From: Nitrososphaerales archaeon TH5893
GTDB lineage: Archaea; Thermoproteota; Nitrososphaeria; Nitrososphaerales; Nitrososphaeraceae
Direction of reading: 5' to 3'
Length of the DNA: 12,705 nt
Assembly (NCBI GenBank): GCA_014523685.1
Contig: JAATVT010000105.1
Span: 1 to 12,705, forward strand
Both the position numbers and the translations under genes were made by a program. Positions within the stretch are counted from its first letter, which is position 1; each line of letters starts with the position of its first letter. Shown here piece by piece: positions 6,087-12,508 of this stretch. The notes under the pieces were generated by a model. The model saw nothing but the letters and a program-made list of their open reading frames with translations. It did not search any database and was not told the DNA's origin.

Positions 6087-6386
6087 ATGTCTTCCATTTT
6101 AACTATGAAGGTGGTTTCAATTGTTTTAGCGGCTAAGCTTATACTTTTATTGATATGCACTTCCTTTTTATTGTCGACAAGAATAACATTCGCGGAGGAT
6201 GACAATGATCATCCTGATCAATCGTTAGGTAAAATAAAACAAACTATAGACCAAGATGAGGATTGCGAAGATAGTTCTGTTTGCAAACAAGCGGCTGAAA
6301 ACAACTTGATATTGTGCCCAGTAGGTTCCACATGTGTTTTTATGACAAATGATTTCGTTCCATTTAAAGTCGCTGTTCCAAGGTGA
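6087..6386 (+). CDS. Small exported protein with two CX5C motifs, unknown function
   Basis: 99 residues from ATG 6087, or 93 from ATG 6105 (codon 7). The first 36 residues look like a Sec signal peptide: a Lys, a long hydrophobic core rich in Leu, Ile and Val, then TRITFA, with likely cleavage before EDDND. The mature part is about 63 residues and begins acidic (EDDNDHPDQ), then has C60 and C66 followed by C77 and C83. Both pairs are CX5C, ten residues apart, and the second reads CPVGSTC. This suggests two disulfides or a metal site outside the membrane. There is no membrane anchor after the signal and no lipobox that I trust. I recognise no family. It is monocistronic, with long gaps upstream and a convergent gene downstream. 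The hydrophobic start and cysteine spacing support a real gene. Confidence 0.7.
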   Translation: MSSILTMKVVSIVLAAKLILLLICTSFLLSTRITFAEDDNDHPDQSLGKIKQTIDQDEDCEDSSVCKQAAENNLILCPVGSTCVFMTNDFVPFKVAVPR

Positions 6387-6483
6387 AAACAAATCTTTCC
6401 CTACCATCTTTTTCCCAAAGAAATCTGTTACCACGGGGTATACCAAGAAGTTGACATAAATACTTGAAATTAATTATAAATAG

Positions 6484-6498
6484 CTAAATCACATTTAG
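6484..6498. terminator. Short hairpin between convergent genes
   Basis: CTAAAT and ATTTAG form a perfect 6-bp stem with a 3-nt loop in the 132-bp gap between two convergent genes. It could mark transcript ends on either strand, but there is no strong T tract and the stem is AT-rich. Confidence 0.25.
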
Positions 6499-6518
6499 TC
6501 AGCGTAGAAGCAAAAATG

Positions 6519-7196
6519 CTAACCAATTTCACAGAAAAACCTCTCTACTACTTCTTTTTGACTATTTTCCATTCTAATAAATGCTTCAATAAGTTCCTTT
6601 TCAATTGAAGCCTGTTTTGAAATAACACCCCTTAGTTTCTCAATATCTAGCGGCGCAATATTGTCAATCAGTCCGCTGCTGTAAGCATAGATATATTCGT
6701 TTACTATTTTAAAGGCAAAGCCTGGTGCTTTCTTTATCAGCAGCAACAGGCCAGCTATAATTGAGGTTTCTGTGGTGTCTTTTGCTGGCAACGATCCCAA
6801 ATATTTCTCCAATATATTGACCCTGTCATCACCTAATTCTTCGATCGAAGAGGCGACTAACAAGCCTGATTCTGTGAGTTCATAAAAGGGAACTCCCTCA
6901 AGCTGGAGTGCACGAGGACCTCTCCGGAGCGGAAGCCTTCCTCCCTCCTTAATTACGCCTGAGGGAATCAAGGCTTCATCTAAGTCTCTGAAAATACCGG
7001 AGTAAATATTTTGCCACAAGATACCATGTTTCTTGGCTATGACGTGTGCAATGGAGGTTCTAGTTCGAAATTCAGGACTCTGCTCAATAGCTAGATGAGC
7101 TATGATGCCTCGCTGTCTCTTAGCCTCTCCAGTATACTTATCCTTCCTTGTCTTAAAGGTATCAAAAATTGCAATATTATGTTTGGTGTCTTTCAA
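6519..7196 (-). CDS. Unknown protein with a predicted N-terminal winged-helix domain
   Basis: 225 residues, soluble, no signal peptide. Residues 27-117 read like a winged helix: a helix at RGIIAHLAIEQ, a segment TSIAHVIAKKHGILWQNIYSGIFRDLDEAL suited to the helix-turn-helix, a basic hairpin GGRLPLRRGPRALQ (85-98) as wing, then PFYELTESGLLVA (103-115), the typical strand-helix closure. The rest (about 120-225) is mostly helical, with hydrophobic SIIAGLLLLIKKAPGFAFKIV (145-165) and a charged C-terminal helix; it could dimerise or bind a ligand. The start is TTG at 7196, because TGA and TAA lie in frame just upstream. AT-rich boxes at 7230-7250 could be the promoter. It resembles conserved archaeal hypothetical proteins in style, but I assign no family; a transcription-factor role is an inference. 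Confidence 0.75.
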   Translation of the reverse strand: MKDTKHNIAIFDTFKTRKDKYTGEAKRQRGIIAHLAIEQSPEFRTRTSIAHVIAKKHGILWQNIYSGIFRDLDEALIPSGVIKEGGRLPLRRGPRALQLEGVPFYELTESGLLVASSIEELGDDRVNILEKYLGSLPAKDTTETSIIAGLLLLIKKAPGFAFKIVNEYIYAYSSGLIDNIAPLDIEKLRGVISKQASIEKELIEAFIRMENSQKEVVERFFCEIG

Positions 7197-7252
7197 CCGT
7201 TATCACTGCATGGGAGACGTTATCTCAAGTTATATTCAATAATATTTTAAGA

Positions 7253-7275
7253 TGTTGGTTGAAGACGTACCAACA
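7253..7275. repeat. 7-bp hairpin
   Basis: TGTTGGT (7253-7259) pairs with ACCAACA (7269-7275) around a 9-nt loop, 57-79 bp upstream of the minus-strand gene starting at 7196. It could be an operator or part of its upstream region. Confidence 0.35.
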
Positions 7276-7350
7276 CCAGGTTCAAGAATGATAGGCATTG
7301 GCCATTAACCATTGGGACTAACGTAGTATCTTCGTATTTTGGATAGTGAA

Positions 7351-7398
7351 TTATTATTAGGATTTACAAATGATTCGAAGTGGAAATCAAAATAATAA
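7351..7398. repeat. Long AT-rich hairpin, 8+5 bp
   Basis: TTATTATT (7351-7358) pairs with AATAATAA (7391-7398). After a 2x2 internal loop, GATTT (7361-7365) pairs with AAATC (7384-7388), leaving an 18-nt loop. AT-richness lowers its significance. Confidence 0.3.
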
Positions 7399-7414
7399 CA
7401 ACTAATGTCCATAC

Positions 7415-7429
7415 ATGCTGTAACAGCAT
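7415..7429. repeat. ATGCTG/CAGCAT hairpin
   Basis: A perfect 6-bp stem with a TAA loop. It could be a dyad for a dimeric regulator in the divergent intergenic region. Confidence 0.3.
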
Positions 7430-7666
7430 TTCAATATTCGGAATCCTGATCTTCTCTCTCGACTTTTTCGATTATTTTTAGATAGCCACATGTTCTTTTA
7501 GTTTAGCTAGTCTTATGCAAATCATCTTCTGCTATTTACCAGGATCCAGTAACGCCTAATTTTCGAACGAGGAATATGGTAGTTAAAAGATAACCTATAA
7601 AAACTATTTGATATGAGGAATCGATCAAACGATCATTATATGTTACCATAATTTTTATTGATGATT

Positions 7667-7674
7667 CATTTATT
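7667..7674 (+). promoter_or_regulatory. TATA-like box of the winged-helix gene
   Basis: CATTTATT is centred about 28 bp before the ATG at 7699. This favours leaderless translation from that ATG over the upstream TTG at 7684. Confidence 0.45.
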
Positions 7675-7698
7675 CACGGTGCATTGCACTATATTGGT

Positions 7699-7971
7699 AT
7701 GAAGCATAGAAGCAGACTTGAAATAATTTCCCTTATTCTAGATATCGCCACCCGTAAGGACGGAGTAACGCAAAAAAAGATTCTCTACAAGGCATACCTT
7801 TCATATCAGCATCTTAAAGAATATCTATCACTATTACAGGAAAATGGTCTGATTTATTATCATGGTGAAGGAAGGGTGTTTAGAACAACCGATAAAGGTC
7901 TTTACTTTTTGAACCTCTATGGTAAACTAAGCGATGTAGTTGCCATGACAAATAACATAATTATCAGATAA
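7699..7971 (+). CDS. Small archaeal winged-helix DNA-binding protein
   Basis: 90 residues from ATG 7699; starting at TTG 7684 would add five residues with no family support. The pattern is the common archaeal single-domain winged helix: RLEIISLILDIA (6-17), QKKILYKAYLSYQHLKEYLSLLQENGLI (25-52) with the recognition helix at about 35-48, wing strands around YYHGEGRVFRTT (53-64), then DKGLYFLNLYGKLSDVV (65-81), probably a dimerisation helix. It is likely a local transcriptional regulator or small chromatin-type protein; no ligand or metal motif is visible. It stands alone, convergent with the tRNase Z gene and divergent from the unknown gene at 7196 across the hairpin-rich gap, which may hold its own operator. 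Target genes are unknown. Confidence 0.85.
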   Translation: MKHRSRLEIISLILDIATRKDGVTQKKILYKAYLSYQHLKEYLSLLQENGLIYYHGEGRVFRTTDKGLYFLNLYGKLSDVVAMTNNIIIR

Positions 7972-8153
7972 CTAAAACCAGGCTCTAGAGTGGAAACGAA
8001 TAGTTTGATCCCCAGTATTATACAATTGGACCTTAATTCGAGCTTTGATAGGGCATCTGTTATTGGGTCTTGAAATCGTTATGCAACGCTTTGACCTATT
8101 GAATTCTCTATTAGTAAATCTTGCCACATAAAAGGACCATATATATTTGACAA

Positions 8154-9077
8154 TTAACTTTTCGTGTAGGGTATGTCAATAACCTTCAGATCTTCAGCAG
8201 CTTCAACATTATTGTGAATTGTACCTGCCTCGCGTACAAGTTGATTAGTATCTTTATACCTGGCGCTAAAGTGAGTTAATAGCAATTTTTTGACACCGGC
8301 CCCGTTTGCTAAGATTGCAGCCTCCGATGCCGTAGAGTGAAATCTCTCCTTGGCCTTTTGAAACTCATCATGGGAGTACGTTGAATCAAATACTAGCAAG
8401 TCACAATCTCGAAAAAAGTTCCTGAGTCTGGCAGTTGGTCGAGTGTCCCCGGATATGCCCACTTTTCGGCCCGGTCTTCTTGGACCAGTAACCCGAACAG
8501 ATAGAACGCGTCTACCCTTATAGGTTACATCTTCACCAGATTGAAGTTTCTTATATAGATGTCCCTCTGGGATACCAAATTTCTCTATTTTTTTGATGTC
8601 AAGTTTACCTGGTCTTTCATATTCATTTAGACAAAACGCGTACGCTGGGATGATGTGCCGTGCTTTGCAACAATTGATAAAGTAGTCTTTTTCTTGAACA
8701 ACCACTCCCTCGGCTTTGATGGAAGTAATACGAACTTCGTAAATCAACCCGAAAGCTAAGATTTTCACATTTGCTCTTACAAACTCGGCAAAGTCTGGCG
8801 GGCCATAGATATCGACAGGAGCCTCTCTCCCCAGTAAAGACAATGTTTGCAATAGCCCCAATGCTCCTAGACAATGATCAGCATGCATGTGTGTTATGAA
8901 AATTTTTATCTTCTTATTTATACCCAATCGCGATCTGATGAAATTCTGTTGTATTCCCTCGCCAGCATCAAAAATGAGTAACTCGCCGCCGCGTACTATT
9001 ACAGTACAAGATAATCCTCTAGTAGATGTGGGAACAGCAGCTGACGTACCCAGGAAAACAATTCTCATATCTACCAT
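8154..9077 (-). CDS. rnz: tRNase Z (ribonuclease Z), short form
   Basis: Zinc-dependent endonuclease that removes the 3' trailer from tRNA precursors. The 307-residue metallo-beta-lactamase fold shows FLGTSAAVPTSTRG (8-21), FDAGEG (36-41), the zinc motif HMHADH (63-68; H63, H65, D67, H68), H141 in ARHIIPAYAF, the exosite-type segment RPGKLDIKKIEKFGIPEGHLYKKLQSGE (155-182), the zinc-bridging aspartate D211 in SGDTRPT, H247 in RFHST and H269 in THFSARY. All expected ligands are present and the length is standard for the short form. The start is ATG 9077; an ATG at codon 4 is the alternative. The PRPP synthetase gene is 90 bp upstream on the same strand, but a TATA-like box at 9107-9116 suggests a separate promoter. 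It is convergent with the winged-helix gene. Confidence 0.95.
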   Translation of the reverse strand: MVDMRIVFLGTSAAVPTSTRGLSCTVIVRGGELLIFDAGEGIQQNFIRSRLGINKKIKIFITHMHADHCLGALGLLQTLSLLGREAPVDIYGPPDFAEFVRANVKILAFGLIYEVRITSIKAEGVVVQEKDYFINCCKARHIIPAYAFCLNEYERPGKLDIKKIEKFGIPEGHLYKKLQSGEDVTYKGRRVLSVRVTGPRRPGRKVGISGDTRPTARLRNFFRDCDLLVFDSTYSHDEFQKAKERFHSTASEAAILANGAGVKKLLLTHFSARYKDTNQLVREAGTIHNNVEAAEDLKVIDIPYTKS

Positions 9078-9106
9078 TTTTATAGCATGTCATTGTTTAC
9101 AATAAG

Positions 9107-9116
9107 GTTTTATAGT
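9107..9116 (-). promoter_or_regulatory. TATA-like box of the tRNase Z gene
   Basis: The minus-strand ACTATAAAAC is centred about 34 bp before the ATG at 9077, predicting a leader of roughly 8 nt (or about 17 nt if the ATG at 9068 is used). Confidence 0.45.
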
Positions 9117-9167
9117 TATCAGGCAATCTTTGGAAGTCATCTCCTTCATTATTTTTGAGGGGAATTC

Positions 9168-10067
9168 TCAAATTCCTTTGCGAATGCAAGATGCCAGAGC
9201 AGGACTAATGTCTATCTTCGCAAATCGACTGGGTATAGAATTTGTAGCGATTATATCTTCGACGCCAGCATCTAGAATATTTCGAATATTATTTTCATTG
9301 ATTAAAGAATGAGAACACATTACGTAAATTTTACCAGAACTCTTCCTCCTTAGAATTTCAGTCGCTTTAACGATGCTGCTACCAGTGCTGATAATGTCAT
9401 CCAAAATAATAATATCCCTACCAGCGACAATGTCCGGGATTTCCTTGCTGTTGATAAATACCTCCCCTGAATACCTGTCACGTGACTTCTCTAAGACTAA
9501 ATAATCAACTCCTAAAATATTCGAGAATTCTTCGATCCTTTCCTTTCCCCCTAAATCAGGTGAAACTGCAAGGGGTTCGTGGAGATGCATATTTCTTTTA
9601 ACGTAATCTGCGAAAAGAGGGATCGAAGATATATTTTCCACTTCAATACTAAAGTAAGAAAGGGCCATTAGACTGTGTATATCCAGAGTTACCATACGGT
9701 TGGCGCCGACCGATTCAAACAATTTTGCTATAAGTGACATACTGGGAAATTCGTCTTCCAGAAAAGCTCGATCTTGCCGAGCATAGGCCATGTAAGGCGA
9801 AAGATTACATATAAAATCGGCATTATCATCTCTGCATTTCTTCATGATCATGAGTGCTTGCACGAGGTGACGGTCAGTTGGCGGGTACAGAGACTGTACG
9901 ACTGCACAATACTTGCCTTTGACATTTGGCATCTTGATTTTAAATTCGCCATCGGAGAAAATCTGGGTATTCACAGTAATAATTTCTGAACTGAGGTGTG
10001 AAGCAATTTTTCCAGCTAATTCAAGTGAAGATGGTCCGGCAACAATTAATGAATCTACGTTTCTCAA
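9168..10067 (-). CDS. prs: Ribose-phosphate pyrophosphokinase (PRPP synthetase), archaeal type
   Basis: Makes PRPP from ribose 5-phosphate and ATP, feeding nucleotide, histidine and tryptophan synthesis. 299 residues. Motifs in order: FSDGEFKIKM (37-46), SPYMAYARQDRAF (90-102) with the ATP-contacting RQDR, TLDIHS (128-133; H131), SPDLGGKER (169-177), catalytic KSR (K194 and R196) and the PRPP loop IILDDIISTGSS (220-231) with D223 and D224. It is slightly shorter than bacterial enzymes, as is usual in archaea. After RQDR the usual GE pair is replaced by EDEFPS, a minor variation. The start is TTG 10067, as an in-frame TAA lies four codons upstream and no ATG is available. Its product is the substrate an active PurF would use; the PurF-like protein in this window lacks the PRPP motif. 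Confidence 0.95.
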   Translation of the reverse strand: MRNVDSLIVAGPSSLELAGKIASHLSSEIITVNTQIFSDGEFKIKMPNVKGKYCAVVQSLYPPTDRHLVQALMIMKKCRDDNADFICNLSPYMAYARQDRAFLEDEFPSMSLIAKLFESVGANRMVTLDIHSLMALSYFSIEVENISSIPLFADYVKRNMHLHEPLAVSPDLGGKERIEEFSNILGVDYLVLEKSRDRYSGEVFINSKEIPDIVAGRDIIILDDIISTGSSIVKATEILRRKSSGKIYVMCSHSLINENNIRNILDAGVEDIIATNSIPSRFAKIDISPALASCIRKGI

Positions 10068-10224
10068 ATAATGTTCTTATCAATGCATTGTTTAATGCCA
10101 TTCTTAAAAACCTTAATGATTACTACACTTTCACAATCAGCCACCATCGCTTTAACTCAGTCTAAAGTATTCAATGACATCAACTTTCTGAAACCGTTAC
10201 AGTATTTGGGACGAAAATCATAAT

Positions 10225-10254
10225 GAGATAAATCTCTCGCGGGGGTCTTTTTTT
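10225..10254 (+). terminator. Orphan terminator-like signal, plus strand
   Basis: A short dyad GAGAT/ATCTC (10225-10236), a G-rich stretch and seven Ts (10248-10254) read like a terminator on the plus strand, although both flanking genes are on the minus strand. It lies in the 230-bp gap between the oxoprolinase-like and PRPP synthetase genes. An unannotated plus-strand transcript could end here, or the T tract may be chance. Confidence 0.25.
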
Positions 10255-10297
10255 AGATGATTTGCCTGCAACACGATTCTTGAACATTTAACTTACG

Positions 10298-12430
10298 CTA
10301 GGTAACGTGAATTACAGCTGCTACTTGTTCAGTTGTTGTTGAGCTTAGCTCATCTTTGATTGCTTGCAATACGTGCTCCCTCGCCGTCAGACTGGAGAAA
10401 TCTACAATCTTTGAACCATCTAGGATGTGAATTTGGGGGGCGAGTCCACTAGACTTTCCCACTCGCTTTTCAGAATGAATAAGTAGATAATGCAACCTTT
10501 CTAGAACCTCCTCCGGAGTCCCATTTAATATAGTTGCATTATTCGCAGACAACCTTATTCTACCGTACCTGTCAAAAACAAGGACCGCCCGTTTCCTTGA
10601 TCGCAAAAACAGCTTTTTCTCATCAATTTCACACACAAACACATGATAGTTTTGTATGTCTAATATGCGGTTCACACCTTGCGACATCCCGAACTGTTCA
10701 CATGCCATGGTCCTTGCTTCCTCTTCGTTTATTTCCTTGCTCTTGGAAGAGCCTATGTCTAAACTAATATTTCCAGAAGCTGTCGCCCTCAATACCGAGC
10801 GTTCGGGAATATAACTAGACTGTAGACTGAGTGATTCAGGAGTTGCCCCACGCATAACAGCAGCTTCCTCTACCAAACGCATTAAAGAGGAAACATCATC
10901 AGCTGAGGGTTTGGCAATGGTCCTTTCTCTTTCTTCGTGAACAAGTGCGGCGGCAACACCAATACAAGATATTATCTCAGCATAGTCGGGAATTTTGTAT
11001 TGCAAACTGAGTTTTTCAGAAAGATATGGCACAAGAACTGCAGCTCCCCCGCCTCCACCTATTATAACAACATTATCTCTCTTTAATCCGTATTCTTTGA
11101 TCATAGGTTCGATTAAATCTTGAATTTTCTTTGAGGATCTATTCAGTATTATTCTTGCTGTCTCTTCTGCCGAACGACCAATCCTCTTACCCAGAATGGA
11201 CATGGCCAAGCGCGCTGCTTCAGTGTTTCCATGAGCATAGTCTGAAATAGATACTACACCTAAAGCATTTGCAGCACAAGTATTTGTAATTGCAAACCTT
11301 CTTCCTCCGCTCACCTCTATTGCCACGTAGTCCATTGGATCTCCGTCTTTGGGTGCAAAAGTAATTATTTGTCCCCCCTCAAGATCGGCTGGATCAGCAA
11401 AGCATGAATAACGAAGACCTGATATGTGTGCAGATCTAGGTCCGATATCTGTTATTTTCCTACCAGACCATCTTATAAGGGATCCTCCTGCGACACCAGC
11501 AACACGAACGTCCAGAGAACGGATACAGGTTGGATGTTGCATTATAGTTACATAGCGCATTTCTGGTTTTCCATCTTTTATAACACAAATGTTCGTAGAC
11601 GTACCTCCTACTTCTACAAAAATCCCGTTCAAGACTCGCAAATGTAGAAGAGCCCCTGCCACACTTGCCGCGGGCCCTGAAAGAACGGTAAAAATAGGTT
11701 TCTTTCCAAACGTAGCGACGTCTATTATACCGCCATCACCTTTCATGATCATTATGGGCGAGGTAATTTTTTTACTTCTAACGGCCGATTCTACAAACCC
11801 AATCGTATTAATAGCTTTAGGCAGAATTCCTGCATTAATAGCAGCTGTCAGTGTTCTTACTTCCAGACCATAAATACCAGATAACTCATGACCCGCTGTG
11901 CTTGGTAACTCTGATCTCTCAGTGACAAAAAGCTCATTGCTAGGGTCATCTACACCATAGGCTTCGCTTACAGTAAGAACCTCGGCACCTTCTCTCCGGA
12001 GCTGGGTCATGGCATCCCTTACATCATCAGCGTTAAGGTATTTTGAAGTATCCAAGAATTGGTAACAAGTTTTAAGGTATTTGTTCGGAGCCAACGGGAT
12101 ATTTCCGATATTTGTTCGCTTAATTACACTCTTTTTTTCCAATCCTACACCCATCCCAATGATTCCAACTTTCGCGGTATCCCCTTCTAGCAACGCATTC
12201 ACTGCTTGAGTCGTACTATGAGAGATCAATTCAATTTCAGAATTTATTATTTTAGATTCATTCATCAGTTTAGATAGGGCCATCAATATACCATAGGAAA
12301 CCCCCCGAATAGATGAATGAGTCGTTGGAACGGCTGCGCTTCCGAGTATTGCGCCTTCGAGTACGTCAATAGCTACGGCCTTTGTAAATGTGCCTCCGAC
12401 ATCAATGCCAACCCTCACTCTTCTTATCAT
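10298..12430 (-). CDS. Hydantoinase/oxoprolinase (HyuA)-family protein, divergent subfamily
   Basis: HyuA/oxoprolinase-A proteins use an ASKHA ATPase fold to open hydantoin or 5-oxoproline rings with ATP, usually with a HyuB partner. The 710-residue product has the first phosphate motif GIDVGGTFTKAVAID (8-22), STTQAVNALLEG (72-83), LSGPAASVAGA (250-260), the second phosphate motif EVGGTSTN (273-280), the conserved-type LDVRVAGVAGGSLIRW (306-321) and a glycine-rich IIGGGGGAAV (456-465) as adenosine motif. Differences from classic members as I recall them: GGTFTD is GGTFTK, DMGGTSTD is EVGGTSTN, and residues 500-710 show no RYxGQ-like signature. No hyuB gene is visible next to it. The substrate is therefore open; the family is clear and the exact activity is not. 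The ATG at 12430 follows a TATA-like box and two dyads. The gene upstream is a probable racemase. Confidence 0.85.
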   Translation of the reverse strand: MIRRVRVGIDVGGTFTKAVAIDVLEGAILGSAAVPTTHSSIRGVSYGILMALSKLMNESKIINSEIELISHSTTQAVNALLEGDTAKVGIIGMGVGLEKKSVIKRTNIGNIPLAPNKYLKTCYQFLDTSKYLNADDVRDAMTQLRREGAEVLTVSEAYGVDDPSNELFVTERSELPSTAGHELSGIYGLEVRTLTAAINAGILPKAINTIGFVESAVRSKKITSPIMIMKGDGGIIDVATFGKKPIFTVLSGPAASVAGALLHLRVLNGIFVEVGGTSTNICVIKDGKPEMRYVTIMQHPTCIRSLDVRVAGVAGGSLIRWSGRKITDIGPRSAHISGLRYSCFADPADLEGGQIITFAPKDGDPMDYVAIEVSGGRRFAITNTCAANALGVVSISDYAHGNTEAARLAMSILGKRIGRSAEETARIILNRSSKKIQDLIEPMIKEYGLKRDNVVIIGGGGGAAVLVPYLSEKLSLQYKIPDYAEIISCIGVAAALVHEERERTIAKPSADDVSSLMRLVEEAAVMRGATPESLSLQSSYIPERSVLRATASGNISLDIGSSKSKEINEEEARTMACEQFGMSQGVNRILDIQNYHVFVCEIDEKKLFLRSRKRAVLVFDRYGRIRLSANNATILNGTPEEVLERLHYLLIHSEKRVGKSSGLAPQIHILDGSKIVDFSSLTAREHVLQAIKDELSSTTTEQVAAVIHVT

Positions 12431-12441
12431 TTCAAAAACCG

Positions 12442-12455
12442 TTAGGTGCGCCTAA
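12442..12455. promoter_or_regulatory. Near-palindrome at the predicted transcription start of the HyuA-like gene
   Basis: TTAGGTGCGCCTAA pairs 12 of 14 positions. It is centred about 18 bp before the ATG, where transcription from the TATA-like box at 12473-12480 should begin, so a protein bound here could block initiation. Operator status is inferred from symmetry and position. Confidence 0.4.
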
Positions 12456-12460
12456 TCTTT

Positions 12461-12472
12461 AGAGTCTACTCT
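12461..12472. promoter_or_regulatory. Second dyad next to the TATA-like box of the HyuA-like gene
   Basis: AGAGT/ACTCT around a CT centre directly abuts the TATA-like box. Its sequence differs from the dyad at 12442-12455, so the two need not bind the same regulator. Confidence 0.35.
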
Positions 12473-12480
12473 ATTTAAAT
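12473..12480 (-). promoter_or_regulatory. TATA-like box of the HyuA-like gene
   Basis: ATTTAAAT, symmetrical, is centred about 46 bp before the ATG at 12430. This predicts a start near 12450 and a leader of about 20 nt. It lies after the stop of the upstream gene, so the gene may have its own promoter although it follows on the same strand. Confidence 0.4.
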
Positions 12481-12508
12481 TGGTCGCGATTGAATTCGGG
12501 AAAGCTGT

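Larger units (their letters stand above)
7197..7698. other. About 500-bp intergenic stretch with three hairpins, no supported gene
   Basis: It lies between two divergent genes, so it holds both their promoters. I saw no convincing protein frame and no tRNA. It contains inverted repeats at 7253-7275, 7351-7398 and 7415-7429. There is also a T-rich stretch around 7463-7482 and a CGATCA direct repeat near 7622-7636 upstream of the winged-helix gene. A small RNA or operator cluster is possible; nothing proves either. Confidence 0.5.

Noticed and set aside
7276..7302. GGTTCAAGA resembling a tRNA T-loop
   Set aside because: The flanking bases do not form the five-pair T stem, and no acceptor, D or anticodon arms can be placed.
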